In this document: one piece after another, positions 1 to 4,964 of the stretch
How positions within the stretch are numbered: position 1 is the stretch's first letter
Layout: each line of letters opens with the position of its first letter
Assembly: GCA_007124415.1 (NCBI GenBank)
Contig: SLFE01000191.1
Span: 1-6,330, forward strand
Length of the DNA: 6,330 bases
Source of the DNA: Waddliaceae bacterium
Lineage (GTDB): Bacteria; Chlamydiota; Chlamydiia; Chlamydiales; SLFE01
Reading direction: 5' to 3'
Made by a program: the position numbers and the translations under genes
The notes under the pieces: generated by a model
Seen by the model: only the letters and a program-made list of their open reading frames with translations
What the model was told of the DNA's origin: nothing
The model's database searches: none

Positions 1-48
1 AAAATAATCATCTTTTCCATCTTCTTCGTCAGCCATGTCTAAAGACAT
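1..48 (-). CDS. Possible 5' end of an acidic protein, cut by the window edge
   Basis: Read leftwards from an ATG at 48, the frame stays open for 16 codons to the window edge and gives MSLDMADEEDGKDDYF, which is strongly acidic. A purine-rich GAGGAAGG lies just upstream (57-50), close to the ATG at 48 and 13 nt from a second in-frame ATG at 36. The frame is open back to a stop at 78-76, so the true start could be elsewhere, or this could be the downstream part of a gene interrupted by the neighbouring insertion-sequence remnant. I do not recognise the protein. With so few codons, chance openness cannot be excluded. Confidence 0.3.
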   Translation of the reverse strand, partial: MSLDMADEEDGKDDYF

Positions 49-481
49 GCCTTCCTCAGAAGATGAAAAATCTAATCATTTTCTAGAGCGCTCACCGCGG
101 ATTAGGGTCACAATCAGGGGTAAAAGATCGTCTAAAAAAGAACACATACGAAAGGGAACGCGTAGAAAGCTCAACAGCTTTTGCTACAATCTTATGATTC
201 AAAGCGTAACTAACAGAGCTGAAAGGGACGGATTGGCTATTAGTTTCGTCGACCCTTCGTATACAAGCCAAATCTGTAATCAATGCGGTTTGCTTGGTGA
301 TCGTAACGGCTCTAGGTTTAGTTGTTCTTCGTGTTCTCATAATGATTGTGCCGATCGTAATGCCTCTCTTAATATTTTGTCTCGCTTTGCCGTCCTACGG
401 GTCGGTGCGCACCAGTCAATGTGCGCTGAAGCCCGAGCATCTGCTACGGGCAAGCCTCTTCCTTTAGGGAGAGGTAGTTGA
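35..481 (+). pseudogene. tnpB: C-terminal remnant of IS200/IS605-family TnpB (OrfB)
   Basis: The 148-aa frame carries only the last third of a TnpB RNA-guided nuclease, which is usually about 370-400 aa. LE-x5-IR at residues 17-24 matches the RuvC-II block, with E18 as the probable catalytic glutamate. RKGTRRKLNSF (39-49) and FVDPSYTSQ (71-79) are typical of the family. The zinc ribbon has Cys81/Cys84 and Cys97/Cys100, followed by CADRNASLNI, in which D107 is the RuvC-III aspartate. The WED/REC part and the RuvC-I aspartate are absent, and no TnpA transposase is visible, so the product should be inactive as a nuclease. Residues 1-15 do not look like TnpB and overlap an acidic minus-strand frame, so homology probably starts near nucleotide 80. 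The ATG at 35 is only the first available start and may never be used. Confidence 0.85.
431..481 (+). mobile_element. Right end of the tnpB element (hairpins; omega-RNA scaffold-like)
   Basis: Two adjacent hairpins sit at the 3' end of the tnpB remnant. The first pairs GCCCG-AGCA (431-439) with TGCT-A-CGGGC (442-451). The second pairs CCTCTTCC (455-462) with GGGAGAGG (467-474) around a TTTA loop, with one G-U pair, and is followed by TAGTTGAC. A stem with a TTTA loop followed by a TAGTTGAC-like tail is the usual look of IS605/IS1341-type right ends, which overlap the tnpB 3' end and supply the guide-RNA scaffold in active elements. No matching left end lies in the window. The outer boundary near 482 is inferred. 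Confidence 0.6.
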
Positions 482-501
482 CTTCCACACCCTGATTCGC
501 T

Positions 502-531
502 TCAATTGAACATCATGGGATCAGGTATCAT
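502..531 (-). other. Ribosome-binding site plus 9-codon frame, possible broken gene start
   Basis: On the minus strand GAGGAGAA (542-535) precedes an ATG at 531 by a normal spacing. The frame then reads MIPDPMMFN and stops at 504-502, inside the perfect 10-bp palindrome TTCAATTGAA (501-510). A strong ribosome-binding site in front of so short a frame suggests either chance or the start of a minus-strand gene broken by the tnpB element. The flanking CCTGAT (491-496) and ATCAGG (520-525) also form an inverted repeat. Evidence for function is weak. Confidence 0.2.
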
Positions 532-609
532 AATTTCTCCTCAAATTTTAAAAGGAGCAAGTGTATCAGATCATTTGAAAAATTCATATCTCTTTGTTCT
601 TGAGGCAGA

Positions 610-638
610 TTGTGCATAAAACTCAAATGGGTTATACT
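610..638 (+). promoter_or_regulatory. Candidate sigma70-type promoter for the 666-2102 operon
   Basis: TTGTGC (610-615) and TATACT (633-638) are separated by exactly 17 nt. The -10 box matches 5 of 6 consensus bases; the -35 box matches only its TTG. Initiation near 645 would leave a leader of about 20 nt containing the ribosome-binding site of the next gene. This would rule out the in-frame upstream starts at 594 (TTG) and 627 (ATG). The call rests on motif match and position only. Confidence 0.4.
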
Positions 639-665
639 TGCCGCGAAAAAACCAAAGGATTCCGC

Positions 666-1157
666 ATGACAAGTATTTTAATTGAACGGCCGCCCCTTTC
701 CCAAAGCTCCCTGACATTCAAAATGATTCAAAAATTTCCCGAACCCATGAGGGAAACAGCGACAAAAATTGCAGAATTTGTGCAAAGAGATAAAATCGCA
801 ATTACTATGGCCGCCGGCATAACTTCCGCTATTTTCTTACCGCCGCTTGCTTTTGAAGCTTCAGTAATCTCACTCTTAGTCGTCGCCGGCCTTCGGACCG
901 CCTCGTTTTTACTGCCCCGCAATATTTCAGACACTTTCAGACCGGTAACGCATTTGGAAACTGTCGACAAGGGCATGTTGATCATCGCGGGATCCATAGC
1001 ATCCATGATCTCTTCGAACCCCCTCTTATTAGTCATCGGGGTACAAATGAGCGGAGCCCACGAGGTTTGCGATTTTGCAAAACTGATCGTCGATTACGCC
1101 GGACGGAAAATCACTGAGTTTCGACGTCCTCAAGAAAACGAAATCCGCTACGTTTAA
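666..1157 (+). CDS. Hypothetical membrane protein with two bilobed hydrophobic regions (Inc-like?)
   Basis: I do not recognise this 163-aa protein. The ATG at 666 is chosen because AAAGGA (654-659) lies 6 nt upstream and a candidate promoter ends at 638; the frame is open further upstream, from a TTG at 594. The N-terminal 43 residues are polar. A long hydrophobic stretch follows at about 45-76, broken by PP at 59-60 and a glutamate, and a second at about 104-128, broken by NP. Each could be a membrane hairpin. The C-terminus is basic and polar (HEVCDFAKLIVDYAGRKITEF). Paired hydrophobic lobes with short loops are the hallmark of chlamydial inclusion membrane (Inc) proteins, so that is one possibility if the host is chlamydial, but no sequence signature proves it. 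It ends 6 nt before trhO, which implies co-transcription. Confidence 0.72.
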   Translation: MTSILIERPPLSQSSLTFKMIQKFPEPMRETATKIAEFVQRDKIAITMAAGITSAIFLPPLAFEASVISLLVVAGLRTASFLLPRNISDTFRPVTHLETVDKGMLIIAGSIASMISSNPLLLVIGVQMSGAHEVCDFAKLIVDYAGRKITEFRRPQENEIRYV

Positions 1158-1163
1158 ATTGAA

Positions 1164-2102
1164 ATGAATTATTTGATTTTTGCTTATTACCGCTTTTGCG
1201 CAGTCAACGACCCCGAGGGAGAAGTCCGGTCTCATAAAGAGTTTCTTGAGGCACTGGATGCGCGCGGCCGCATTTACATTTCAGAAGATGGGATCAACGG
1301 GCAGATGAGCATCGCCAAACAGGACGCTCCCGCCTACATCGATTGGCTCCGCTCGCGAAAAGAATTTAGCGACATGCCTGTAAAAGCCCATGAATACCAC
1401 GAGCACGCCTTTGAAAAGCTCAAAATCAAATACCGCGAGCAACTTGTCGCTCTGGACTGCCCTGTGGATATGGAAAAAACCGGCGAGCACGTCCCTCCCG
1501 AAAAATGGCGGGAAATGCTGGAAAAAGATGACGGCCATCTTCTGATCGACGTCCGTAATGACTACGAATGGAAAGTCGGCCGTTTCGAAGGGGCTGTAAC
1601 TCCCGAGTGCAGCACCTTTCGGGAATTCAAACAATTCGCCCATGAGCTTCAGGAAAAGATCAATCCTCAAAACACCCCTGTCATGATGTACTGCACGGGG
1701 GGGATTCGATGCGAGCTTTATTCAGCCCTGCTTAAAGAACAGGGATTTGAAAAGGTCTACCAGCTCGACGGCGGCGTGATCAACTACGGACTCAAAGAAG
1801 GCAGCAAGCACTGGCAGGGCAAACTCTTCGTCTTTGACGACAGAATGACAGTTCCTATCAGCGATGAAGAGACTCCCGTCATCAGTCGCTGCCATCGCTG
1901 CGAGGCTCCTACGGAAGATTATTACAACTGCGCCAACATGGACTGCAATGATCTTTTTTTATGCTGCAAAGACTGCCTGAACAATTTAAAGGGATGCTGT
2001 TCAAAAGAGTGCACAGAGGCGCCCAGAGTGCGCCCTTTCCAACATCAAAATCCCCACAAACCCTTCCGGAAAAGACACTCCTACTCAATGCAGCCGCAAT
2101 AA
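1164..2102 (+). CDS. trhO: tRNA uridine(34) hydroxylase TrhO (YceA/UPF0176 rhodanese-domain protein)
   Basis: TrhO hydroxylates uridine 34 in the anticodon wobble position of certain tRNAs, using oxygen, to give 5-hydroxyuridine, the precursor of the cmo5U/mo5U modifications. It is cytosolic. The 312-aa protein has the family order. The N-terminal UPF0176 domain (about 1-100) includes GRIYISEDGINGQ. A rhodanese domain (about 112-215) includes LLIDVRNDYEWKVGRFEGA and the active-site loop CTGGIRC, with Cys177 as the expected catalytic cysteine. A cysteine-rich C-terminal domain has Cys243, 246, 256, 261, 267, 268, 271, 278, 279 and 283. The tail after 284 is short and basic; E. coli YceA is somewhat longer (about 350 aa). 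The start ATG lies 6 nt after the preceding stop and has no clear ribosome-binding site, so translation may depend on coupling to the upstream gene. The stop codon lies inside the U-tract region of the opposing terminator. Confidence 0.96.
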   Translation: MNYLIFAYYRFCAVNDPEGEVRSHKEFLEALDARGRIYISEDGINGQMSIAKQDAPAYIDWLRSRKEFSDMPVKAHEYHEHAFEKLKIKYREQLVALDCPVDMEKTGEHVPPEKWREMLEKDDGHLLIDVRNDYEWKVGRFEGAVTPECSTFREFKQFAHELQEKINPQNTPVMMYCTGGIRCELYSALLKEQGFEKVYQLDGGVINYGLKEGSKHWQGKLFVFDDRMTVPISDEETPVISRCHRCEAPTEDYYNCANMDCNDLFLCCKDCLNNLKGCCSKECTEAPRVRPFQHQNPHKPFRKRHSYSMQPQ

Positions 2103-2135
2103 AAAAAAGCCCGGCGCACTCTCGGTGCGCCGGGC
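2101..2135 (-). terminator. Strong intrinsic terminator for the minus-strand gene pair
   Basis: GCCCGGCGCAC (2109-2119) and GTGCGCCGGGC (2125-2135) form a perfect 11-bp GC-rich stem with a TCTCG loop. On the minus strand it is followed by eight U (2108-2101), so it terminates transcripts arriving from the 2202-2688 genes. On the plus strand the A-run precedes the stem and no U-run follows it, so it should be a poor intrinsic terminator for trhO. The U-tract overlaps the trhO stop codon. Confidence 0.88.
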
Positions 2136-2137
2136 AG

Positions 2138-2163
2138 TGTGGATCAGTTCCAATAAATCCACA
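2138..2163. repeat. Minor inverted repeat in the convergent intergenic region
   Basis: TGTGGAT (2138-2144) and ATCCACA (2157-2163) could pair as a 7-bp stem with a 12-nt loop, right beside the strong terminator. There is no U-run on either side. It may help end or stabilise the trhO transcript, but it could also be chance. Confidence 0.3.
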
Positions 2164-2174
2164 TAGGAAGGCAC

Positions 2175-2202
2175 TAGGTAACACACTTTAGGTAACACAC
2201 TT
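2175..2202. repeat. Tandem duplication of a 14-bp unit
   Basis: TAGGTAACACACTT occurs twice in perfect head-to-tail copies at 2175-2188 and 2189-2202, followed by a further TA. The second copy runs into the last base of the stop codon of the minus-strand gene ending at 2202. Exact copies suggest a recent slippage event in the 3' untranslated region between that gene and its terminator. Confidence 0.85.
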
Positions 2203-2402
2203 TAAGCGGCGTAATCCTCGCTCGAAAAATCAAGGTCTTCTTTATATCTAACGAGCTCTCGGGCAGTGGCTTTTACAGTTTCAAGCCCATTGGAAAATCC
2301 GGCCAGCCTCATCAGTTGATCCACCTCGATCAACTCCCTGGCGAGCTGTTGGTTTTCTTCTTCCAACTGCTGCCTTTTTCTAAGTAACTGTTGTTTGTCC
2401 AT
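2202..2402 (-). CDS. Small coiled-coil protein, paralogue of the upstream gene
   Basis: This 66-aa protein of unknown function starts at the ATG at 2402, with a G-rich GGGGGT a few bases upstream. The frame is open back to a TTG at 2447, but that extension lies in the intergenic hairpin region and is not needed. Residues 1-33 are a Gln/Glu/Leu-rich heptad-like helix (QQLLRKRQQLEEENQQLARE), so a coiled coil is expected. LAGFSNGLETVK follows at 33-44, then a second short helix and an acidic tail. Without gaps it matches the 63-aa protein encoded upstream at 21 of the first 53 residues, including L-x-GFS-x-GLE-x-x-K and a shared Tyr53. The pair is therefore a tandem duplication. It is cytosolic by appearance, with no signal or membrane segment. 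The transcript ends at the 2101-2135 terminator. Confidence 0.75.
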   Translation of the reverse strand: MDKQQLLRKRQQLEEENQQLARELIEVDQLMRLAGFSNGLETVKATARELVRYKEDLDFSSEDYAA

Positions 2403-2451
2403 CTTGACCCCCAATCTTGGGCTTTTTAAAAGCAATACCCGTGCCAAAAGA

Positions 2452-2499
2452 TGAGCTACCGGGAATTGATTATCCGGCTATTATTAGCCCGATAGCTCA
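2452..2499 (-). promoter_or_regulatory. Intercistronic hairpin between the two coiled-coil genes
   Basis: TGAGCTAcCGGG (2452-2463) pairs with CCCGaTAGCTCA (2488-2499), 11 of 12 positions, around a 24-nt loop. The stem includes the stop codon of the upstream gene (2499-2497). An alternative local stem, GGCTA (2476-2480) with TAGCC (2485-2489), would compete with it. On the minus strand only a short UCUUUU follows. It could be a leaky terminator, an RNA-processing or stability element, or an attenuator setting the ratio of the two paralogues. Confidence 0.5.
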
Positions 2500-2688
2500 C
2501 AGCTCATTATCTTCTCCCTCGCAATCGGGATATTCGATCATTTCGATCGCCACTTCCTTGAGCGACTCCAAACCCCGAGAAAAACCGCTAAGCTTTAAAA
2601 GTTCGTCGATATAGGAGATCTCGGTTAAAAGCTGGTCGTTCATAGACTCGAGCCTGGCTATTTCTTTCTCTAAATCTCTGTTTTCCAT
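2497..2688 (-). CDS. Small coiled-coil protein, first gene of the tandem pair
   Basis: This is a 63-aa protein of unknown function. The start at 2688 is secure: AAGGAGG (2701-2695) sits 6 nt upstream, the best ribosome-binding site in the window. The N-terminal helix (ENRDLEKEIARLESMNDQLL) has leucines and isoleucines in heptad-like spacing, then SYIDELLKL, then GFSRGLESLKEVA at 35-47, and a very acidic end (DCEGEDNEL). It aligns gaplessly with the downstream 66-aa protein, about 40% identical over 53 residues. Such short helical proteins may be adaptors, chaperone-like or oligomerising proteins, but nothing in the sequence fixes a role. The gene diverges from the membrane protein at 2782 across a 93-bp intergenic region that should hold both promoters; I could not find convincing boxes for either. 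Confidence 0.82.
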   Translation of the reverse strand: MENRDLEKEIARLESMNDQLLTEISYIDELLKLSGFSRGLESLKEVAIEMIEYPDCEGEDNEL

Positions 2689-2781
2689 CGAGAGCCTCCT
2701 TCATCGTAATTTCACTTTGTGGATTAAGCCATTTGCATGCCAATCTTGCTAAAAATTGATTGAAAAGGTAGGATTTTTCCA

Positions 2782-3603
2782 ATGCCTCTATCAAAAACCG
2801 TTCGTATCCTTGTTGTCATTCAGCTCTGCATCGGCTTTATGATGCTGGCCTGGTACGTTTGCTATCCTTTTATGGGAGAGCTTTACCACTGGCGCTCACG
2901 CCTTTTCCTGGCTCAAAATGTAATCGGGGACACACAACTTCTTGATTATGTGAGTGATAAGGATAAATCGAATGCGAAAATGAAATTAGAGTCCAATCAG
3001 CAGCTTTTTTCTCGTCTTCCGCCTGATCAGCAAGGCGAGGTTCTCCGAGACCTCAACCATTACAAATCAAAGACGAGGACAACCTTTAAACAAAAGGCCG
3101 CTTCTACCGTCGATATTTTCTTAAACCGCCTCCCGCCTTTGAAGGAAGCTTGGCTGATTTTCACGTTTCTGACCTGTTTTGCTCTGCTTTTCCGCATCGA
3201 AGGGGCCCACTCGGCCGCTTGGTCGCTGCCGGTTCTTGCCCTTGCGTATTTGATTTCAAACGGCAACTATCCCTCGGGACTTTCGCCCGATGCGAAATTA
3301 TACCCTACAGAGGAAATGCTTTTTGCAAAAGGGGAGGAATTTTCAAAAAAGACCCTTCCCGGAGCGTGGCAAAACTACCTTGAAAAGGAATGGGGAGGGG
3401 AATTTTTCTTTAATTTAGCCAGGTTAAAAGAGATGCGCGGCCACCCAAGCTACCACTCCGCCTATCTTTTCAAATATAGAGAGCCCCTCCCCCTTCTCTT
3501 TGTATACTTTGCATGGAATCTTATTTTCGCTTATATATGTTGTAAACACGAAGCGAGGAATCCATGCAAAAATCAATTGAAAACCCTCTCTGGACAGCTC
3601 TGA
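2782..3603 (+). CDS. Hypothetical multipass membrane protein, overlaps dapA
   Basis: I do not recognise this 273-aa protein. AGGA (2770-2773) lies 8 nt before the ATG. The N-terminus has one hydrophobic segment at about 9-30, which could be a membrane anchor or uncleaved signal. A long charged region follows at 31-120 (helical, with LFSRLPPDQQGEVLRDLNHY). Two close membrane segments come at about 123-138 and 145-161, then a polar region with several aromatic residues at 162-233, and a last segment at about 235-253 followed by a basic tail. The polar blocks probably lie on one side of the membrane. The last 40 nt overlap the start of dapA in a different frame, and the final 13 or so residues are polar and encoded in dapA sequence. 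The overlap implies one transcript and coupled translation, not necessarily a shared pathway. Confidence 0.82.
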   Translation: MPLSKTVRILVVIQLCIGFMMLAWYVCYPFMGELYHWRSRLFLAQNVIGDTQLLDYVSDKDKSNAKMKLESNQQLFSRLPPDQQGEVLRDLNHYKSKTRTTFKQKAASTVDIFLNRLPPLKEAWLIFTFLTCFALLFRIEGAHSAAWSLPVLALAYLISNGNYPSGLSPDAKLYPTEEMLFAKGEEFSKKTLPGAWQNYLEKEWGGEFFFNLARLKEMRGHPSYHSAYLFKYREPLPLLFVYFAWNLIFAYICCKHEARNPCKNQLKTLSGQL

Positions 3604-4457
3604 TCACCCCTTTCGATCAACGGGGCAGAATTGACTTTGACAGCCTGATCGCCCTTCTTGAAAGGCAGCAAGAAGCTGAGAACGGAATCGTGCTTTTAGG
3701 AAGCACCGGCGAAGGGCTTGCGATCAATGATGACGACAAAAAACGGATCGTGGACTTTGTCTGCAGTCAGAATCTCAGGGTCCCCTTAATGATTGGCGTT
3801 GGGGGGCATCTGCTGAGCCACCAGTTGCAGTGGATTTCTTTTTGCCAAAACCATCCTATAGACGCTTTTATGCTGGTGACTCCCTACTACGCAAAACCCG
3901 GCTACCACGGCCAGCTCAAATGGTTCTCGGAACTGCTCGACCGCTCCGAAAAGCCCTGCATGCTCTACAACGTACCAAAAAGAACGGGCTGCCCGCTCAA
4001 TCCCGACGCCGTCAATAATTTAAGCGGGCATGAGAACTTTTTCGGGATCAAAGATGCAGGGGGGAGCTTAGAAGAGCTCAAAAAATACCGCGAGGCTGCG
4101 CCTGAGGCCCGGATCTATTGCGGAAACGACGATCTTGTTTGGGAATATTGCCGGCAAGGCGCATCCGGTTTGGTCGGCGTCATGTCCAACATATGGCCTA
4201 AAGCAACGCGGCGCTATGTCAAAGACTGCCTGTCCGGCAACCGGACGGAGGTTGTAAAAGCTTCGGAAAAAGCCAGCCTGGCGGCAAGCAATCAAAATCC
4301 CCTCGCCGCAAAATCGACTCTTCACAAAAAAAGAGTGATAATGACTCCCCATCACCTGCCGCCCCTTGACTCAAAAGACTTGGACAATGCCGACGAATTA
4401 ATGGAAATGGACCGTTTGATGTCTCAATTTGATAATCAAGAAGTAAAGACATCATAG
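3564..4457 (+). CDS. dapA: 4-hydroxy-tetrahydrodipicolinate synthase (DapA)
   Basis: DapA condenses pyruvate with aspartate semialdehyde, the committed step to diaminopimelate and lysine. It is a cytosolic TIM-barrel class I aldolase. At 297 aa it is of normal length. Visible motifs are GSTGEG (46-51), TPYYAKPG (106-113) with Tyr109, YNVPKRTG (135-142) with the catalytic Tyr135 and Arg140, GIKDAGG (161-167) with Lys163 as the Schiff-base lysine, CGNDD (186-190), SGLVGVMSNIWP (201-212) and NPLAAK (245-250). Ser47 stands where E. coli has Thr44. The C-terminus after 260 ends in an acidic, methionine-rich helix. The ATG at 3564 follows GAGGA (3555-3559) by 4 nt and lies 40 nt inside the preceding gene. 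No lysC, asd or dapB is adjacent in this window. The gene converges with the next minus-strand gene, leaving 13 nt and no visible terminator. Confidence 0.95.
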   Translation: MQKSIENPLWTALITPFDQRGRIDFDSLIALLERQQEAENGIVLLGSTGEGLAINDDDKKRIVDFVCSQNLRVPLMIGVGGHLLSHQLQWISFCQNHPIDAFMLVTPYYAKPGYHGQLKWFSELLDRSEKPCMLYNVPKRTGCPLNPDAVNNLSGHENFFGIKDAGGSLEELKKYREAAPEARIYCGNDDLVWEYCRQGASGLVGVMSNIWPKATRRYVKDCLSGNRTEVVKASEKASLAASNQNPLAAKSTLHKKRVIMTPHHLPPLDSKDLDNADELMEMDRLMSQFDNQEVKTS

Positions 4458-4470
4458 TAGGATCCGATAA

Positions 4471-4671
4471 TTAATCTTCCGATTCGTCCTGATGGATGAA
4501 ATCGTCCTCGGAGGCCAGGTCTCCCGGCATCCAGTAGGGCGGCCTTCTTGGGCAGCAACGCTCAGGGCCGCACCGGGCGTCCCGCTTGTTGCGATAATAT
4601 AGATTGTTGTCATCGGCTCCGGCAGAGAGCGATGATACAAGGCAAATTACTGAAATCAAAACCTTTTTCAT
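4471..4671 (-). CDS. Small exported Cys/Pro-rich protein, second of a tandem pair
   Basis: This 66-aa protein has a short secretion signal: MKK, a hydrophobic core (VLISVICLVSSL) and a likely cleavage after Ala19 (A-G-A). The mature part would be only about 47 aa, with Cys34, Cys39 and Cys40, a Pro/Arg-rich middle (CCPRRPPYWMP, 39-49) and a very acidic tail. It shares LYxRNxR at residues 24-30 and C-x-P-[RK]-x-x-P-x-x-x-P with the 85-aa protein encoded just upstream, so the two look like diverged duplicates. Function is unknown; an envelope or periplasmic location is inferred from the signal and cysteines. It lies 35 nt downstream of its paralogue, with a T-rich gap and no clear ribosome-binding site, and converges on dapA. 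Confidence 0.72.
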   Translation of the reverse strand: MKKVLISVICLVSSLSAGADDNNLYYRNKRDARCGPERCCPRRPPYWMPGDLASEDDFIHQDESED

Positions 4672-4706
4672 ATCTAACTGTTTGATATGAGAAAAAAAGT
4701 TTTAAA

Positions 4707-4964
4707 TCAAAGTGAATTCCTATCTCCTTGACAATCATCAACCAACGTCGAATCCTCTTCAGGATAAGGGGAATTTTCGGGACAACCCTCTTCCGGCTCG
4801 TCAGACATTTTAGGCAAATGGCGCGGCAGCAGCTTAGGATAACACCCTTCACGATTTTGAAAGTATTCGACGTTTCGCCGATTGCGGTCGTAAAGCGTGC
4901 GATTGCTGCGGGCTGCCAAAGAAAAGTGAAACAAGATCAAAGCAAAAAAAATGATTTTTTTCAT
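4707..4964 (-). CDS. Small exported Cys-containing protein coupled to the transporter
   Basis: This is an 85-aa protein with a clear signal peptide: MKK, then the core IIFFALILFHF, then S-L-A with cleavage after Ala17. The ATG at 4964 overlaps the transporter stop as ATGA; the frame opens four codons earlier at a TTG, which is less likely. The mature part begins basic with LYDRNRR (24-30), contains Cys41 within CYPKLLPRHLP (41-51), and ends in an acidic Pro/Glu-rich region with Cys61 and Cys78. It has the same LYxRNxR and C-x-P-[RK]-x-x-P-x-x-x-P signatures as the 66-aa protein downstream. The stop-start overlap means translation is tied to the transporter, so an accessory role at the same membrane is plausible but unproven. 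I recognise no known family. Confidence 0.78.
   Translation of the reverse strand: MKKIIFFALILFHFSLAARSNRTLYDRNRRNVEYFQNREGCYPKLLPRHLPKMSDEPEEGCPENSPYPEEDSTLVDDCQGDRNSL

Noticed and set aside
594..665. Upstream TTG (594) or ATG (627) as the start of the membrane protein
   Set aside because: A candidate promoter covers this stretch, and the ATG at 666 has AAAGGA at ideal distance.
1281..1670. A 129-codon open frame on the minus strand inside trhO
   Set aside because: It lies wholly within a well-conserved gene on the other strand and shows no recognisable motif; GC-rich codon bias explains it.
2748..2755. Extended -10 like TGCTAAAAA before the membrane protein at 2782
   Set aside because: Only 4 of 6 positions match and no -35 box lies at 16-18 nt; in AT-rich sequence this is expected by chance.
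4672..4706. T-run between the two exported-protein genes as a terminator
   Set aside because: Seven T occur on the minus strand, but no stem of useful length precedes them.
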